DNA of 42,297 nt from Gallionellales bacterium RIFCSPLOWO2_02_FULL_57_47 (GTDB lineage Bacteria > Pseudomonadota > Gammaproteobacteria > Burkholderiales > Gallionellaceae). The DNA lies in contig MGWZ01000097.1 of NCBI GenBank assembly GCA_001801175.1, positions 3,982-46,278 on the forward strand. Direction: 5' to 3'. The notes below the pieces were generated by a model, which worked only from the letters and a program-made list of their open reading frames with translations, was not told where the DNA came from and made no database searches. Positions 20,616 through 28,625 of the stretch are shown here, in pieces. A program made the position numbers and the translations under genes. Each line of letters starts with the position of its first letter. The stretch's first letter is position 1.

Positions 20616-21092
20616 ATGAAGTCCGGGACAGAATTGTTGCGCGGCTTGCTGATAGGGTTATTGTTGGTCCTGCCGTTTTCCGTCCAGGCGGCAGGCTTTT
20701 CGCTGGAAGACACTCAAGGCAACTCTCACCGCCTGGAAGACTATCGCGGTAAATGGGTGCTGGTGAATTTCTGGGCAACCTGGTGTCCGCCGTGCCTGAG
20801 TGAAATCCCCGAGCTGAGCAGTCTGCACGACACCCATAAGGGCAAGGATCTGGTGGTGATCGGTATCGCAATAGAATCCGGCTCAAGCAGGAAGGTCGAG
20901 GATTTTTCGCGGGCACACGGCATCAGCTATCCGGTGGTGATGGGCAATGGCAGGATTACTGCGCAGATAGGAGAGTTTGACGTGCTGCCCACCAGCTTCC
21001 TGTATAGTCCAAATGGCGAACAGGTGAGTTATCAGGCGGGTGAGGTGACGCGCGAGAGCGTCGAGAGCTACATCAAGAACAAGAAATATTAA
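20616..21092 (+). CDS. TlpA-type periplasmic thioredoxin
   Basis: A 158-residue protein with an N-terminal signal or anchor (LLRGLLIGLLLVLPFSVQAAG) and a TlpA/ResA-like thioredoxin fold with the active site WCPPC in VNFWATWCPPCLSEIPEL. The cis-Pro segment is VLPTSFLY. Such proteins reduce disulfides in the periplasm, for instance during cytochrome c or copper-centre assembly. Its specific partner is not evident. It overlaps the convergent lytic transglycosylase by 4 bases at the 3' ends. Confidence 0.9.
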   Translation: MKSGTELLRGLLIGLLLVLPFSVQAAGFSLEDTQGNSHRLEDYRGKWVLVNFWATWCPPCLSEIPELSSLHDTHKGKDLVVIGIAIESGSSRKVEDFSRAHGISYPVVMGNGRITAQIGEFDVLPTSFLYSPNGEQVSYQAGEVTRESVESYIKNKKY

Positions 21093-21829
21093 CCGCTGGT
21101 GGACCGGTAGCCGCTGCCAGCCGTGCGGCGCGGCATGGCCCAATATTTGCGCCAGGCGGTATGCACCAGGTTTGGATATTTTGGTTTGCCCAAGCTGCCG
21201 TTGTAACGCCCCAGGGCACGATAAAGATCACCTTTTTCGATATCCAGATAGTGGCGCAGAATCGTGCAGCCATAGCGCAGGTTGATGCGCAGATGAAACA
21301 GGTTGTGTTCGTTAGTGCCGATTTCCTTTACCCAGAACGGCATTACCTGCATGTAGCCGCGCGCACCCGCGCTGGACACGGCATATTTCTTGAAGTTGCT
21401 CTCCACCTCGATTAAACCCAGCACCAATTCAGGATCAAGCCCGGCGCGTGTGGCTTCGTAATGCACCGTCTTGAGAAAGTCTGTGCGGAATTCCCTGTCC
21501 GGCAAACGTTTCTGCAATCGACGCGACATTTCATTCAGCCAGAAATCGGCTTCATACTGCGTGGCAAAAACCAATTTTGGCGCAGCCAGATCCGACACGC
21601 TGCGCTGCAACACCGCGCGAACGCTGGCAGAAAGCGGCTTGTAGGCTTGCGCTCCGGCATGGGCGCCGGTGGTGAATAACATCCCTATCGCGAACAATAC
21701 GCCCGCCAGACACAGCGGCAAGGCATTGAGGATTGAGGATCGAGGATCAAGGATCGAGTCAAAATCGGGGCAGTGGGGCTTCCTCGCACCCCGCTCAACG
21801 TTGTTCAATCCTGGATTATCTGGTTGCAT
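21089..21829 (-). CDS. Lytic transglycosylase (SLT domain), N-terminus altered by a repeat
   Basis: A soluble-lytic-transglycosylase-fold enzyme that cuts the glycan strands of peptidoglycan. The catalytic Glu lies in [28 protein letters not shown], with the family GLMQ-type motif (here GYMQ). The longest frame has 246 residues and begins inside the 3' end of proS. Residues about 8-35 are encoded by a dispersed repeat, and the real signal peptide ([23 protein letters not shown]) only begins at 37. Either the signal has a long repeat-derived leader, or translation begins at an in-frame TTG (codon 37) or ATG (codon 50); no start has a clear ribosome site. The C-terminus ends near the TlpA gene. 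Confidence 0.85.
   Translation of the reverse strand: MQPDNPGLNNVERGARKPHCPDFDSILDPRSSILNALPLCLAGVLFAIGMLFTTGAHAGAQAYKPLSASVRAVLQRSVSDLAAPKLVFATQYEADFWLNEMSRRLQKRLPDREFRTDFLKTVHYEATRAGLDPELVLGLIEVESNFKKYAVSSAGARGYMQVMPFWVKEIGTNEHNLFHLRINLRYGCTILRHYLDIEKGDLYRALGRYNGSLGKPKYPNLVHTAWRKYWAMPRRTAGSGYRSTSG
21723..21810. repeat. GAGGATTGAGG-type repeat at the 5' end of the lytic transglycosylase gene
   Basis: It carries tandem GAGGATTGAGGATCGAGGATC-like units on the left and GAGCGGGGTGCGAGG-like sequence on the other strand. It is a relative of the ilvC-psd repeat in opposite orientation. It lies inside the reading frame between the first ATG and the signal peptide. Confidence 0.7.
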
Positions 21830-23532
21830 AATGCCGATTTTACGAACTCCAGCGCACTTTGCAAGGGGATATGCTGTGCCTGGGCATCGTTCCGCCCCTG
21901 ATATTCCAGCAGGCCCTCCTTCAAGCCACGCTCGCCGATGACGATGCGGTGGGGGATGCCGATCAGTTCCATGTCGGCAAACATCACGCCGGGACGCTCG
22001 TCGCGATCATCCAGCAATACCTCGATACCGGCGGTTTGCAGCGCGGCATACAGCTGTTCCACAGCATTGCGCACAGCTTCGCTCTTGCCCATGCCGATCG
22101 GCACGATGGCAAGCTGAAACGGCGCCATTGCGGCCGGCAGAATAATGCCGCGCTCGTCGTAATTCTGCTCGATGGCGGCAGCCACAATGCGCGATACGCC
22201 GATGCCATAGCAGCCCATTTCCATTGTCTGCGCCTTGCCCTGTGCATCCAGATAGGTGGCCTTCATGGCTTCGGCATATTTGGTGCGCAGCTGGAAAATG
22301 TGCCCGACTTCGATACCGCGGCAGATTTCCAGCGTGCCCTTGCCGTCCGGCGAGGGGTCGCCTGCGACCACGTTGCGGATGTCGAAAATTGCCGCATCAG
22401 GCAAGGTGACCTGATTGCCGAAATTCACCCCGGTGAAATGATGGCCATTTTCATTCGCACCGCACACAAAATCGTTCAGGGCGGCGGCAGAGCGATCGGC
22501 GAAAATACGTACATGAACGCCAACGGGGCCGATATAACCGGCACGGCAGCCCATGCTGGCTTCGATTTCGCCTTCGGTGGCAAAGCGGAAGCTGCCCAGG
22601 GCGGCAATCTTGCTTGCCTTGACTTCGTTCAGCGTGTGATCGCCGCGCAACAGCAGCAGGACGAATTCTCCATTTTCGCCTATCACCGCAATGGACTTGA
22701 GTATATGTTGCGGGGTGACCCCCAGAAACGCTGCAACTTCTTCAATGCTCTTCTGGCCGGGTGTAGCGATCTTTTGCATGGATAGTGTAGCGGCAGCGCG
22801 CGCTGCTGCTGGTGCTACGGCTTCCGCCAGTTCCACGTTCGCGGCGTAATCGGAAGCGGGGCAGTAGGCCAGCGCGTCTTCACCGGAATCCGCCAGCACA
22901 TGGAACTCATGCGAACCGCTGCCGCCGATTGCGCCGGTATCCGCCGCGACCGCGCGGAATTTCAGCCCGAGGCGGGAGAAAATGCGGCTGTAGGTGTCAT
23001 ACATCACGCGGTAGGACTGCTCCAGGCTCGCGTAGTCGGCGTGAAAGGAATAGGCATCCTTCATCATGAATTCGCGCGCGCGCATCACGCCGAAGCGCGG
23101 ACGCACCTCATCGCGGAACTTGGTCTGTATCTGGTAGAAATTGACCGGCAACTGGCGATAGCTTTTGATTTCGCGGCGCGCGATGTCGGTGATCACCTCT
23201 TCGTGGGTCGGGCCGAAACAGAAGTCGTTGTCGTGCCGGTCCCTGATCTTCAGCATCTGCGGGCCAAACACCTCCCAGCGACCGGTTTCCTGCCACAGCT
23301 CGGCGGGTTGCACGGCAGGCATCAGCAACTCGATGCCGCCGCTCCTGTCCATTTCCTCTCGCACCACGTTTTCCACCTTGCGCAACACGCGCAAACCGAG
23401 CGGCATCCAGGTATACAGTCCGCTGGACAGCTTCTTGATATAGCCGGCGCGCAGCATCAGCTTGTGGCTGGGCAGTTCCGCCTCGGACGGAGCCTCTTTC
23501 AGGGTGGAGATGAAAAATTGTGAGACGCGCAT
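21805..23532 (-). CDS. proS: Prolyl-tRNA synthetase
   Basis: A 575-residue bacterial-type class II ProRS. The catalytic core starts [44 protein letters not shown], and the YbaK-like editing insertion (about 225-385) carries the [25 protein letters not shown] segment. The C-terminal anticodon-binding domain is at the end. The internal start at ATG 23532 is chosen over 23541 because homologues begin MRVSQ. Its end overlaps the lytic transglycosylase frame by 25 bases. Confidence 0.96.
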   Translation of the reverse strand: MRVSQFFISTLKEAPSEAELPSHKLMLRAGYIKKLSSGLYTWMPLGLRVLRKVENVVREEMDRSGGIELLMPAVQPAELWQETGRWEVFGPQMLKIRDRHDNDFCFGPTHEEVITDIARREIKSYRQLPVNFYQIQTKFRDEVRPRFGVMRAREFMMKDAYSFHADYASLEQSYRVMYDTYSRIFSRLGLKFRAVAADTGAIGGSGSHEFHVLADSGEDALAYCPASDYAANVELAEAVAPAAARAAATLSMQKIATPGQKSIEEVAAFLGVTPQHILKSIAVIGENGEFVLLLLRGDHTLNEVKASKIAALGSFRFATEGEIEASMGCRAGYIGPVGVHVRIFADRSAAALNDFVCGANENGHHFTGVNFGNQVTLPDAAIFDIRNVVAGDPSPDGKGTLEICRGIEVGHIFQLRTKYAEAMKATYLDAQGKAQTMEMGCYGIGVSRIVAAAIEQNYDERGIILPAAMAPFQLAIVPIGMGKSEAVRNAVEQLYAALQTAGIEVLLDDRDERPGVMFADMELIGIPHRIVIGERGLKEGLLEYQGRNDAQAQHIPLQSALEFVKSALCNQIIQD

Positions 23533-23677
23533 GGTGTGCAAGACCTGAAGTTATGAAAACAAGGTGGCAATTTTACAGGGAATACCTGCAGTCCGGTATG
23601 CAGGCGCTGATTCCCTTTCCAACAATCGGGAAATGTGAAAGAATCAGCGCATTGAAATTTAACGAATAGAGTGACAA

Positions 23678-24184
23678 ATGATAGACCGAGACGGCTACCG
23701 CCCGAATGTCGGCATCATTATCACGAATGACATGAATCAGGTGTTCTGGGGCAAGCGGGTGCGGCAGCACGCGTGGCAGTTTCCGCAAGGCGGCATACAG
23801 CATGGCGAAACCCCGGAGCAGGCAATGTACCGCGAGTTGCACGAAGAAGTCGGCTTGATGCCGGAACACGTAAAAATACTCGGACGCACCCGTGACTGGA
23901 TGCGTTACGAGGTTCCGCAGAGCTGGAGCAAGCGTGAATCGCGCGGTGGCTATCGCGGACAAAAACAGATCTGGTTTTTGCTGCGCCTGGTTGGTCGTGA
24001 TTGTGATGTCTGCTTGCGTGCCTGTGCGCACCCCGAGTTTGATGCCTGGCGCTGGAACAACTATTGGGTGGATATTAATGCGGTGATTGATTTCAAGCGC
24101 GAGGTTTACACACTTGCGCTCAACGAGCTGGTGCGTTATCTGCCTGTCACGTGCAAGCAAGTCGACCGGCGGGACAGTCAATAA
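23678..24184 (+). CDS. rppH: RNA 5'-pyrophosphohydrolase
   Basis: A 168-residue RppH (NudH) Nudix enzyme that removes pyrophosphate from mRNA 5' ends and starts decay. The family start [17 protein letters not shown] and the Nudix box [23 protein letters not shown] are complete, and [11 protein letters not shown] and [15 protein letters not shown] are characteristic. It is divergent from proS across a 145-base gap, an arrangement often seen in betaproteobacteria. A CBS-domain gene follows 29 bases downstream. Confidence 0.95.
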   Translation: MIDRDGYRPNVGIIITNDMNQVFWGKRVRQHAWQFPQGGIQHGETPEQAMYRELHEEVGLMPEHVKILGRTRDWMRYEVPQSWSKRESRGGYRGQKQIWFLLRLVGRDCDVCLRACAHPEFDAWRWNNYWVDINAVIDFKREVYTLALNELVRYLPVTCKQVDRRDSQ

Positions 24185-24213
24185 TTTCAGTAATTTTTTT
24201 AGGAGTGACAGTT

Positions 24214-24810
24214 GTGATCAAGGAATATGCCCCACTGCAATCTTTCCCGTTGAAAGCGGGTTCGTCTTTTGCGCGTCCGGTACAGGTTCTACCGGAGCGC
24301 GTCAAACTGAACGATCCGGCGACGAGCGTGATGACCGATTTAAACAAGGTTTCGCTGATCGGCGTGCGTGCGATAACCTCGATGGATAAAGCCAATGCCA
24401 AGATGATCCGCAATGGCGTGCGTATGCTGCTGGTGCTGGATGACAACGAGCAGCTGGCAGGGTTGCTGACGGCATCCGATGTGCTGGGAGAAAAGCCGAT
24501 GCGCTTCCTGCAACATATGGGCGGAACCCATGCTGACATCATGGTGCGCGATATCATGAGCACGCTGCGCGAGATGGAGGCGATGAAAATGGAAGATGTG
24601 CAGCATGCCAAAGTAGGGCACATAGTCGCAACCCTGAAAAAATCCCACCGGCAGCATGCGCTGGTGATGTGTGAAGGCGCGGATGGCAGACAAACGGTAT
24701 GCGGCTTGTTTTCAGTTACCCAGATCGCCCGCCAGTTGGGCGCCCAAGTTCAAAGCTTCGAAGTGGCGCACACTTTTGCCGAAATCGAAGCGGTGATCGC
24801 GCACGGTTGA
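24214..24810 (+). CDS. CBS-domain protein
   Basis: A 198-residue cytoplasmic protein with a pair of CBS domains. The first covers about residues 35-100 (VMTDLNKVSLIGVRAITSMDKANAKMIRNGVRMLLVLDDNEQLAGLLTASDVLG), the second about 110-175. CBS pairs bind adenosine ligands and regulate other proteins; no fused output domain is visible. The GTG start at 24214 is set by AGGAG eight bases upstream; a longer frame to 24151 overlaps rppH. It sits between rppH and a PEGA lipoprotein with 29-base gaps on both sides, consistent with one operon. Confidence 0.88.
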   Translation: MIKEYAPLQSFPLKAGSSFARPVQVLPERVKLNDPATSVMTDLNKVSLIGVRAITSMDKANAKMIRNGVRMLLVLDDNEQLAGLLTASDVLGEKPMRFLQHMGGTHADIMVRDIMSTLREMEAMKMEDVQHAKVGHIVATLKKSHRQHALVMCEGADGRQTVCGLFSVTQIARQLGAQVQSFEVAHTFAEIEAVIAHG

Positions 24811-24839
24811 AATTCTCGAAAAACCCTGAGGTAGAATTC

Positions 24840-25823
24840 ATGAGTTCATTATTGCGGCGTGCCGCACTGGTTGTGCTGTTGTCTGCGGTTGCCGGGTGTT
24901 CCGCCGTCAAGGATGGCAAGGATCCCGTTACCGGCGGTACGCCTGGCACCGCTGCCGGAAAAAACGCGGCCGGCGACAATACCGGGTCCAGGCTCAGTAA
25001 TGCTGTGACTTTGCGTGTCGGTCAATATGTCGATCAACGCCAGGTGGGCAATCCGCGTTATCTTGGACAAATTGCATCCCGGGTATCCGGAGTAAGCGGC
25101 AACGAGTTGATCCTGGATCAGGATATCGCAGTGATTGCGACGGCTGCAATCAAAAAGCATTTTGCTGCCGAGGGTTTTCAGCTGCTGGAAGGCGGCGATG
25201 CAGATAACGCGCTGTTCGAGGTTTCCGGGGTCATCAAGGAGCTGGTCCTGAATGTCAAACACCGCGATGAAATCAACATTTCGATTGAGACCACGCTGAA
25301 AGATGCGGCTACCGGCAAGGTGCTATGGTCGGGTCTGGTGACTGAAAAGAGCGATCGTTTTGCAGGAGTTACCGGCAATAACAAAGCGGATGTGGATGCG
25401 TACCTGAATAAAGGGTTGCGCATCGTTAGCGGCAAAACGGTAGATGCTATTGGCGCGTCTTTGGCGGCATCCCGGCCTGAATTGTTCAAGTTGACACCCG
25501 GCACAAAGGCGATCAAGGGGGTGGAGGTTTACGTCGCGCCACCGGTCGCCCCTGCCGTCACTCTGCCGGCAATGCCTGTGGCCGCGAAGGGTGACGCATC
25601 GCCAGCCAACGCCACAACGGGCCTGCTGTCGGTAAGTACGAATCCGACGCGCGCCAAGGTGTATCTGGATGGTGTGTATTTCGGATTATCCCCGTTGCGA
25701 TCTGAAATCGAGCCGGGAATTCATGACGTTGTCGTGACACTGAACGGCTACAAGACGGTGAGCGAAAAAGTGTCGGTGCGCAAGGGCGACAACACCGAAT
25801 TGGAGCTGATTCTCGAGCGTTAA
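24840..25823 (+). CDS. PEGA-domain outer-membrane lipoprotein
   Basis: A 327-residue lipoprotein with a signal peptide and lipobox LSAVAGC (Cys20; Ser follows, so outer membrane is expected). Residues about 50-210 (LRVGQYVDQRQVGNPRYLGQIASRVSG...LWSGLVTEKSDRF) resemble a lipoprotein fold used in curli-type and LptE-like assembly factors, which I cannot name securely. A Pro/Ala-rich linker follows, then a PEGA domain (about 255-325: LSVSTNPTRAKVYLDGVYFGLSPLR...). Substrate and role are unknown. The ATG at 24840 has GAGGT upstream. A shared terminator follows. Confidence 0.85.
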   Translation: MSSLLRRAALVVLLSAVAGCSAVKDGKDPVTGGTPGTAAGKNAAGDNTGSRLSNAVTLRVGQYVDQRQVGNPRYLGQIASRVSGVSGNELILDQDIAVIATAAIKKHFAAEGFQLLEGGDADNALFEVSGVIKELVLNVKHRDEINISIETTLKDAATGKVLWSGLVTEKSDRFAGVTGNNKADVDAYLNKGLRIVSGKTVDAIGASLAASRPELFKLTPGTKAIKGVEVYVAPPVAPAVTLPAMPVAAKGDASPANATTGLLSVSTNPTRAKVYLDGVYFGLSPLRSEIEPGIHDVVVTLNGYKTVSEKVSVRKGDNTELELILER

Positions 25824-25836
25824 TCCTGCAAGGCGC

Positions 25837-25864
25837 AAAAAAGCCCGCTTCGGCGGGCTTTTTT
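25837..25864. terminator. Bidirectional rho-independent terminator
   Basis: A12-base A/T-flanked stem (AAAAAAGCCCGC and GCGGGCTTTTTT) with a TTCG loop. It can end the PEGA lipoprotein transcript on the plus strand and dut on the minus strand. Confidence 0.92.
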
Positions 25865-25892
25865 GTTTTCTTGTCTTGACTGGGTGTTTTTC

Positions 25893-26366
25893 TTAGTGCT
25901 TGCCGGTGCTGCCGAACCCGCCGCTGCCGCGCTCGCTCAACGGGAATTCCTCCACGATATTGAATTGCGCCTGCATCACCGGCACGATGACCAATTGCGC
26001 CATGCGCTCCATCGGCATCAGCGTGAAGGGTATCTGGCTACGGTTCCACAGCGAAACAAAAATTTGTCCCTGATAATCCGAATCGATCAGACCAACCAGA
26101 TTGCCGAGCACGATGCCGTGCTTATGTCCCAAACCGGAACGCGGCAAAATCATCGCGGCATAACCGGGATTGCCGAGGTGTATCGCAATGCCGCTGGGGA
26201 TGAGCTCGCACTGTTTGGGTTGTATCACCATGTTGTGGTCGATGCACGCGCGCAGATCGATACCCGCCGAGCCCGGTGTCGCATAGCCGGGTATGTTGTC
26301 ACGCAAACGATGATCGAGAATCTTGACGTCTACGGAGATGTGTTTCATTGGGGCGAGATGTTTCAT
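25893..26366 (-). CDS. dut: dUTP diphosphatase
   Basis: A 157-residue trimeric dUTPase that hydrolyses dUTP to dUMP and keeps uracil out of DNA. The five motifs are present, including [33 protein letters not shown] and the Phe-containing C-terminal motif [11 protein letters not shown]. The ATG at 26366 overlaps the coaBC stop (ATGA), and AAGGAG precedes it. An ATG at 26348 is the alternative start, matching the shorter E. coli-like N-terminus. The coaBC-dut pair is widely conserved. Confidence 0.96.
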   Translation of the reverse strand: MKHLAPMKHISVDVKILDHRLRDNIPGYATPGSAGIDLRACIDHNMVIQPKQCELIPSGIAIHLGNPGYAAMILPRSGLGHKHGIVLGNLVGLIDSDYQGQIFVSLWNRSQIPFTLMPMERMAQLVIVPVMQAQFNIVEEFPLSERGSGGFGSTGKH

Positions 26367-27577
26367 TTGCCTGCTCCTTCATAGCGCTGCGCAATATATT
26401 GCAACAATTGCCTTGCCAGCGTGAATTTGCCGGCGCGCGGCAGCATATGGCTGCCGCTGTCATCAAATAAAACCAGTTCATTGTCATCGCTGCCGATGGC
26501 GTGTTGCGCGAGGTTGCCCACCAGCAAGGGCAACTTCTTTGCGCGACGCTTTTGCTCGGCATATTCGGCAAGATTTTCGCTTTCAGCGGCAAAACCCACG
26601 CAGAACGGCGGATGGGAAAGATTGGCGACATACGCCAGAATGTCCGGGTTAGGCACCAGCTCCAGCGTGAGATTATTCGCGCTCTTCTTGATTTTCTGTG
26701 CATCCGGTTGCGCGACACGGTAATCCGCCACCGCCGCCACGGCGATGAAAATATCGCAGGAATCCACGTGTTGTTTAACCGCGTCAAACATCTGCGCGGC
26801 GCTCTGCACGTCCACGCATTGTGCGCCGTGCGGCTTGGCGAGCGCGGTCGGGCCGGACACCAGCGTCACTTCAGCGCCCAGCTCCAGCGCGGCTTGCGCA
26901 ATGGCATAGCCCATCTTGCCGGAGCTGCGATTGGTGATGCCGCGCACCGCGTCTATCGCCTCATAGGTCGGGCCGGCGGTGATCAGGATTTTTTTGCCGG
27001 AAAGTTGTTTTGGCTGGAAGAAAGCCGCAATGTCCTGCGCCAATTGCCCTGCCTCCAGCATCCGCCCCATCCCTTCCTCGCCGCACGCCTGCACGCCGTT
27101 ATCCGGGCCAAGCACCTGCACGCCGTCGGCAAGCAGCTGCGCGACGTTGCGCTGTGTCGCGGCATTCAGCCACATCTCGCGATTCATCGCCGGAGCGATG
27201 AGCAGCGGACAATTGCGCGCCAGACACAATGTGGACAGCAAATCATTCGCCAGACCGTTTGCCAGCCTGGCAATAAAATCGGCAGTCGCGGGGGCGATCA
27301 CAATCGCATCGGCGGCGCGGCTCAGATTGATGTGCGCCATGCTGTTCGGCATACTCGCATCCCACTGATCGGTGAACACCGGTTTGCCGGACAATCCCTG
27401 CATCGTCGCAGGCGTGATGAAATGGCACGCCGCCTCCGTCATGACGACCTGTACCTCCATGCCCTGTTTTATCAGCAGACGCAGCAATTCTGCCGCCTTG
27501 TAGGCCGCGATGCCGCCGGTAATGCCCAGGACTAGGCGATTCACCGGCACAATGCGTTTTTGACTGGCTTGTTCCAT
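26363..27577 (-). CDS. coaBC: Bifunctional phosphopantothenoylcysteine decarboxylase / phosphopantothenate-cysteine ligase
   Basis: A 404-residue Dfp/CoaBC protein of coenzyme A synthesis. The N-terminal CoaC flavoprotein part has [17 protein letters not shown] and [10 protein letters not shown] plus the Cys flap [10 protein letters not shown]. The C-terminal CoaB ligase part begins [32 protein letters not shown]. The start at 27577 ([10 protein letters not shown]) is favoured by length; the frame is open to 27634 and would overlap radC. It is divergent from radC, as in E. coli. Confidence 0.95.
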   Translation of the reverse strand: MEQASQKRIVPVNRLVLGITGGIAAYKAAELLRLLIKQGMEVQVVMTEAACHFITPATMQGLSGKPVFTDQWDASMPNSMAHINLSRAADAIVIAPATADFIARLANGLANDLLSTLCLARNCPLLIAPAMNREMWLNAATQRNVAQLLADGVQVLGPDNGVQACGEEGMGRMLEAGQLAQDIAAFFQPKQLSGKKILITAGPTYEAIDAVRGITNRSSGKMGYAIAQAALELGAEVTLVSGPTALAKPHGAQCVDVQSAAQMFDAVKQHVDSCDIFIAVAAVADYRVAQPDAQKIKKSANNLTLELVPNPDILAYVANLSHPPFCVGFAAESENLAEYAEQKRRAKKLPLLVGNLAQHAIGSDDNELVLFDDSGSHMLPRAGKFTLARQLLQYIAQRYEGAGK

Positions 27578-27627
27578 AATGCTGCGCATCTTATCAAGAA
27601 ACAGCCCGTCTGGGCTGGGAGGGGAAT

Positions 27628-28302
27628 ATGGCAATCACCGACTGGCCGGAAGGAGAACGACCCCGGGAGAAGCTGTTGCAGAAAGGCGCGGCATCGCTTT
27701 CCGATGCCGAACTGCTGGCGATTTTTTTGCGCACCGGCGTGACCGGCAGGAGTGCGGTGGATCTGGCGCGCGAGTTGCTCACCAGGTTTGGCAATCTCAC
27801 CCAGCTGGTCGCTGCCAGCGAATCCGATTTCTGCGAAACGAAGGGCATGGGGCAGGCGAAATATGTGCAGCTGCAAGCAATACTGGAAATGTCGCGGCGT
27901 GCTCTCAAAGAGGAGTTGCAACGCGGTGACGCGCTCAATTCCCCGCGGGCGGTGCGCGATTATTTGCAGCTTTTGCTGGGCGGGCGCCAGCAGGAAGTTT
28001 TTCTGGTGCTGTTCCTCGATACCCAGCACCGCGTGATCGCCTCGGAAGAGCTATTCCACGGCACGCTCAGCCAGACCAGCGTGTATCCTCGTGAAGTGGT
28101 CAAACGCGCGTTGGCGCACAATTCCGCTTCTGTCATCCTTGCGCACAATCACCCCTCCGGTGTGGCTGAACCAAGCCAATCGGACCAGTTGTTGACCGGG
28201 GCGCTCAAACAGGCCCTCGCGCTGGTGGACGTCCGTGTACTGGACCACTTTGTTGTAACGGTTGGGCAAACCCTTTCGTTCGCGGAAAAAGGTTTGATTT
28301 GA
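27628..28302 (+). CDS. radC: RadC family JAMM-domain protein
   Basis: A 224-residue RadC protein with an N-terminal helix-hairpin-helix part ([17 protein letters not shown]) and a C-terminal JAMM metalloprotease-like domain with [15 protein letters not shown]. Its physiological role is unsettled. In many proteobacteria rpmB and rpmG follow; here a riboswitch-led surface locus lies next instead, and a diverged 3' fragment of a second radC occurs 4.5 kb downstream at 32762. Confidence 0.95.
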   Translation: MAITDWPEGERPREKLLQKGAASLSDAELLAIFLRTGVTGRSAVDLARELLTRFGNLTQLVAASESDFCETKGMGQAKYVQLQAILEMSRRALKEELQRGDALNSPRAVRDYLQLLLGGRQQEVFLVLFLDTQHRVIASEELFHGTLSQTSVYPREVVKRALAHNSASVILAHNHPSGVAEPSQSDQLLTGALKQALALVDVRVLDHFVVTVGQTLSFAEKGLI

Positions 28303-28311
28303 CTGCATGAC

Positions 28312-28369
28312 GATATTTCGTCACACCACTAGCGCGCCAAATCATGTGAATCAGGGATGTGACGAAATC
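28312..28369. repeat. Inverted repeat after radC
   Basis: GATATTTCGTCACA (28312-28325) and TGTGACGAAATC (28358-28369) are nearly complementary (one extra base) with a 32-base spacer. It may end the radC transcript or bind a regulator of the promoter 45 bases downstream. Evidence is structural only. Confidence 0.4.
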
Positions 28370-28414
28370 TTGACAACCGTTTGTCCATATTTTCGACCAC
28401 TCGTCGCTCAGGAT

Positions 28415-28444
28415 TTGACGTTGATGTTTGTCATCGTCTAATCT
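28415..28444 (+). promoter_or_regulatory. Predicted sigma70-type promoter of the riboswitch operon
   Basis: TTGACG (28415-28420) and TAATCT (28439-28444) are separated by 18 bases. Transcription would start near 28450, at the 5' edge of the riboswitch aptamer, which is what a riboswitch-led unit should look like. Confidence 0.6.
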
Positions 28445-28446
28445 GC

Positions 28447-28542
28447 GCTCACTTGGCAAACTTACCGAAAGGTAAGGACGCAAAGTCACCGGCCTAAAGG
28501 AATCTATGGCAGCGGGACCGCGATACGGACGTTCGTCCGTAT
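28447..28542 (+). promoter_or_regulatory. GEMM-I (cyclic di-GMP class I) riboswitch
   Basis: All conserved blocks of the class I aptamer appear in order. GGCAAAC starts at 28455. A perfect six-base helix CTTACC/GGTAAG is capped by a GAAA tetraloop (28461-28476). GGACGCAAAG follows, then CCGGCCTAA and TATGG, the two strands of the 11-nucleotide tetraloop receptor, and finally GGCAGCGGGACCGC. The base matching G20 of Vc2 is G (28455), which fits c-di-GMP rather than the A20 cGAMP-type variants. An 8-base hairpin (ATACGGAC and GTCCGTAT, 28523-28542) follows immediately. With no T-run after it, control is probably of translation or by Rho, not by intrinsic termination. The downstream ATG lies at 28626. 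Confidence 0.88.
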
Positions 28543-28625
28543 GTCATTACGCAGCATTACTGCGCCATCGCGCCCGAACCATTTGCTCCTTTCCGGCACT
28601 GAAAACGAGGTTGAGGGGTATCGTC

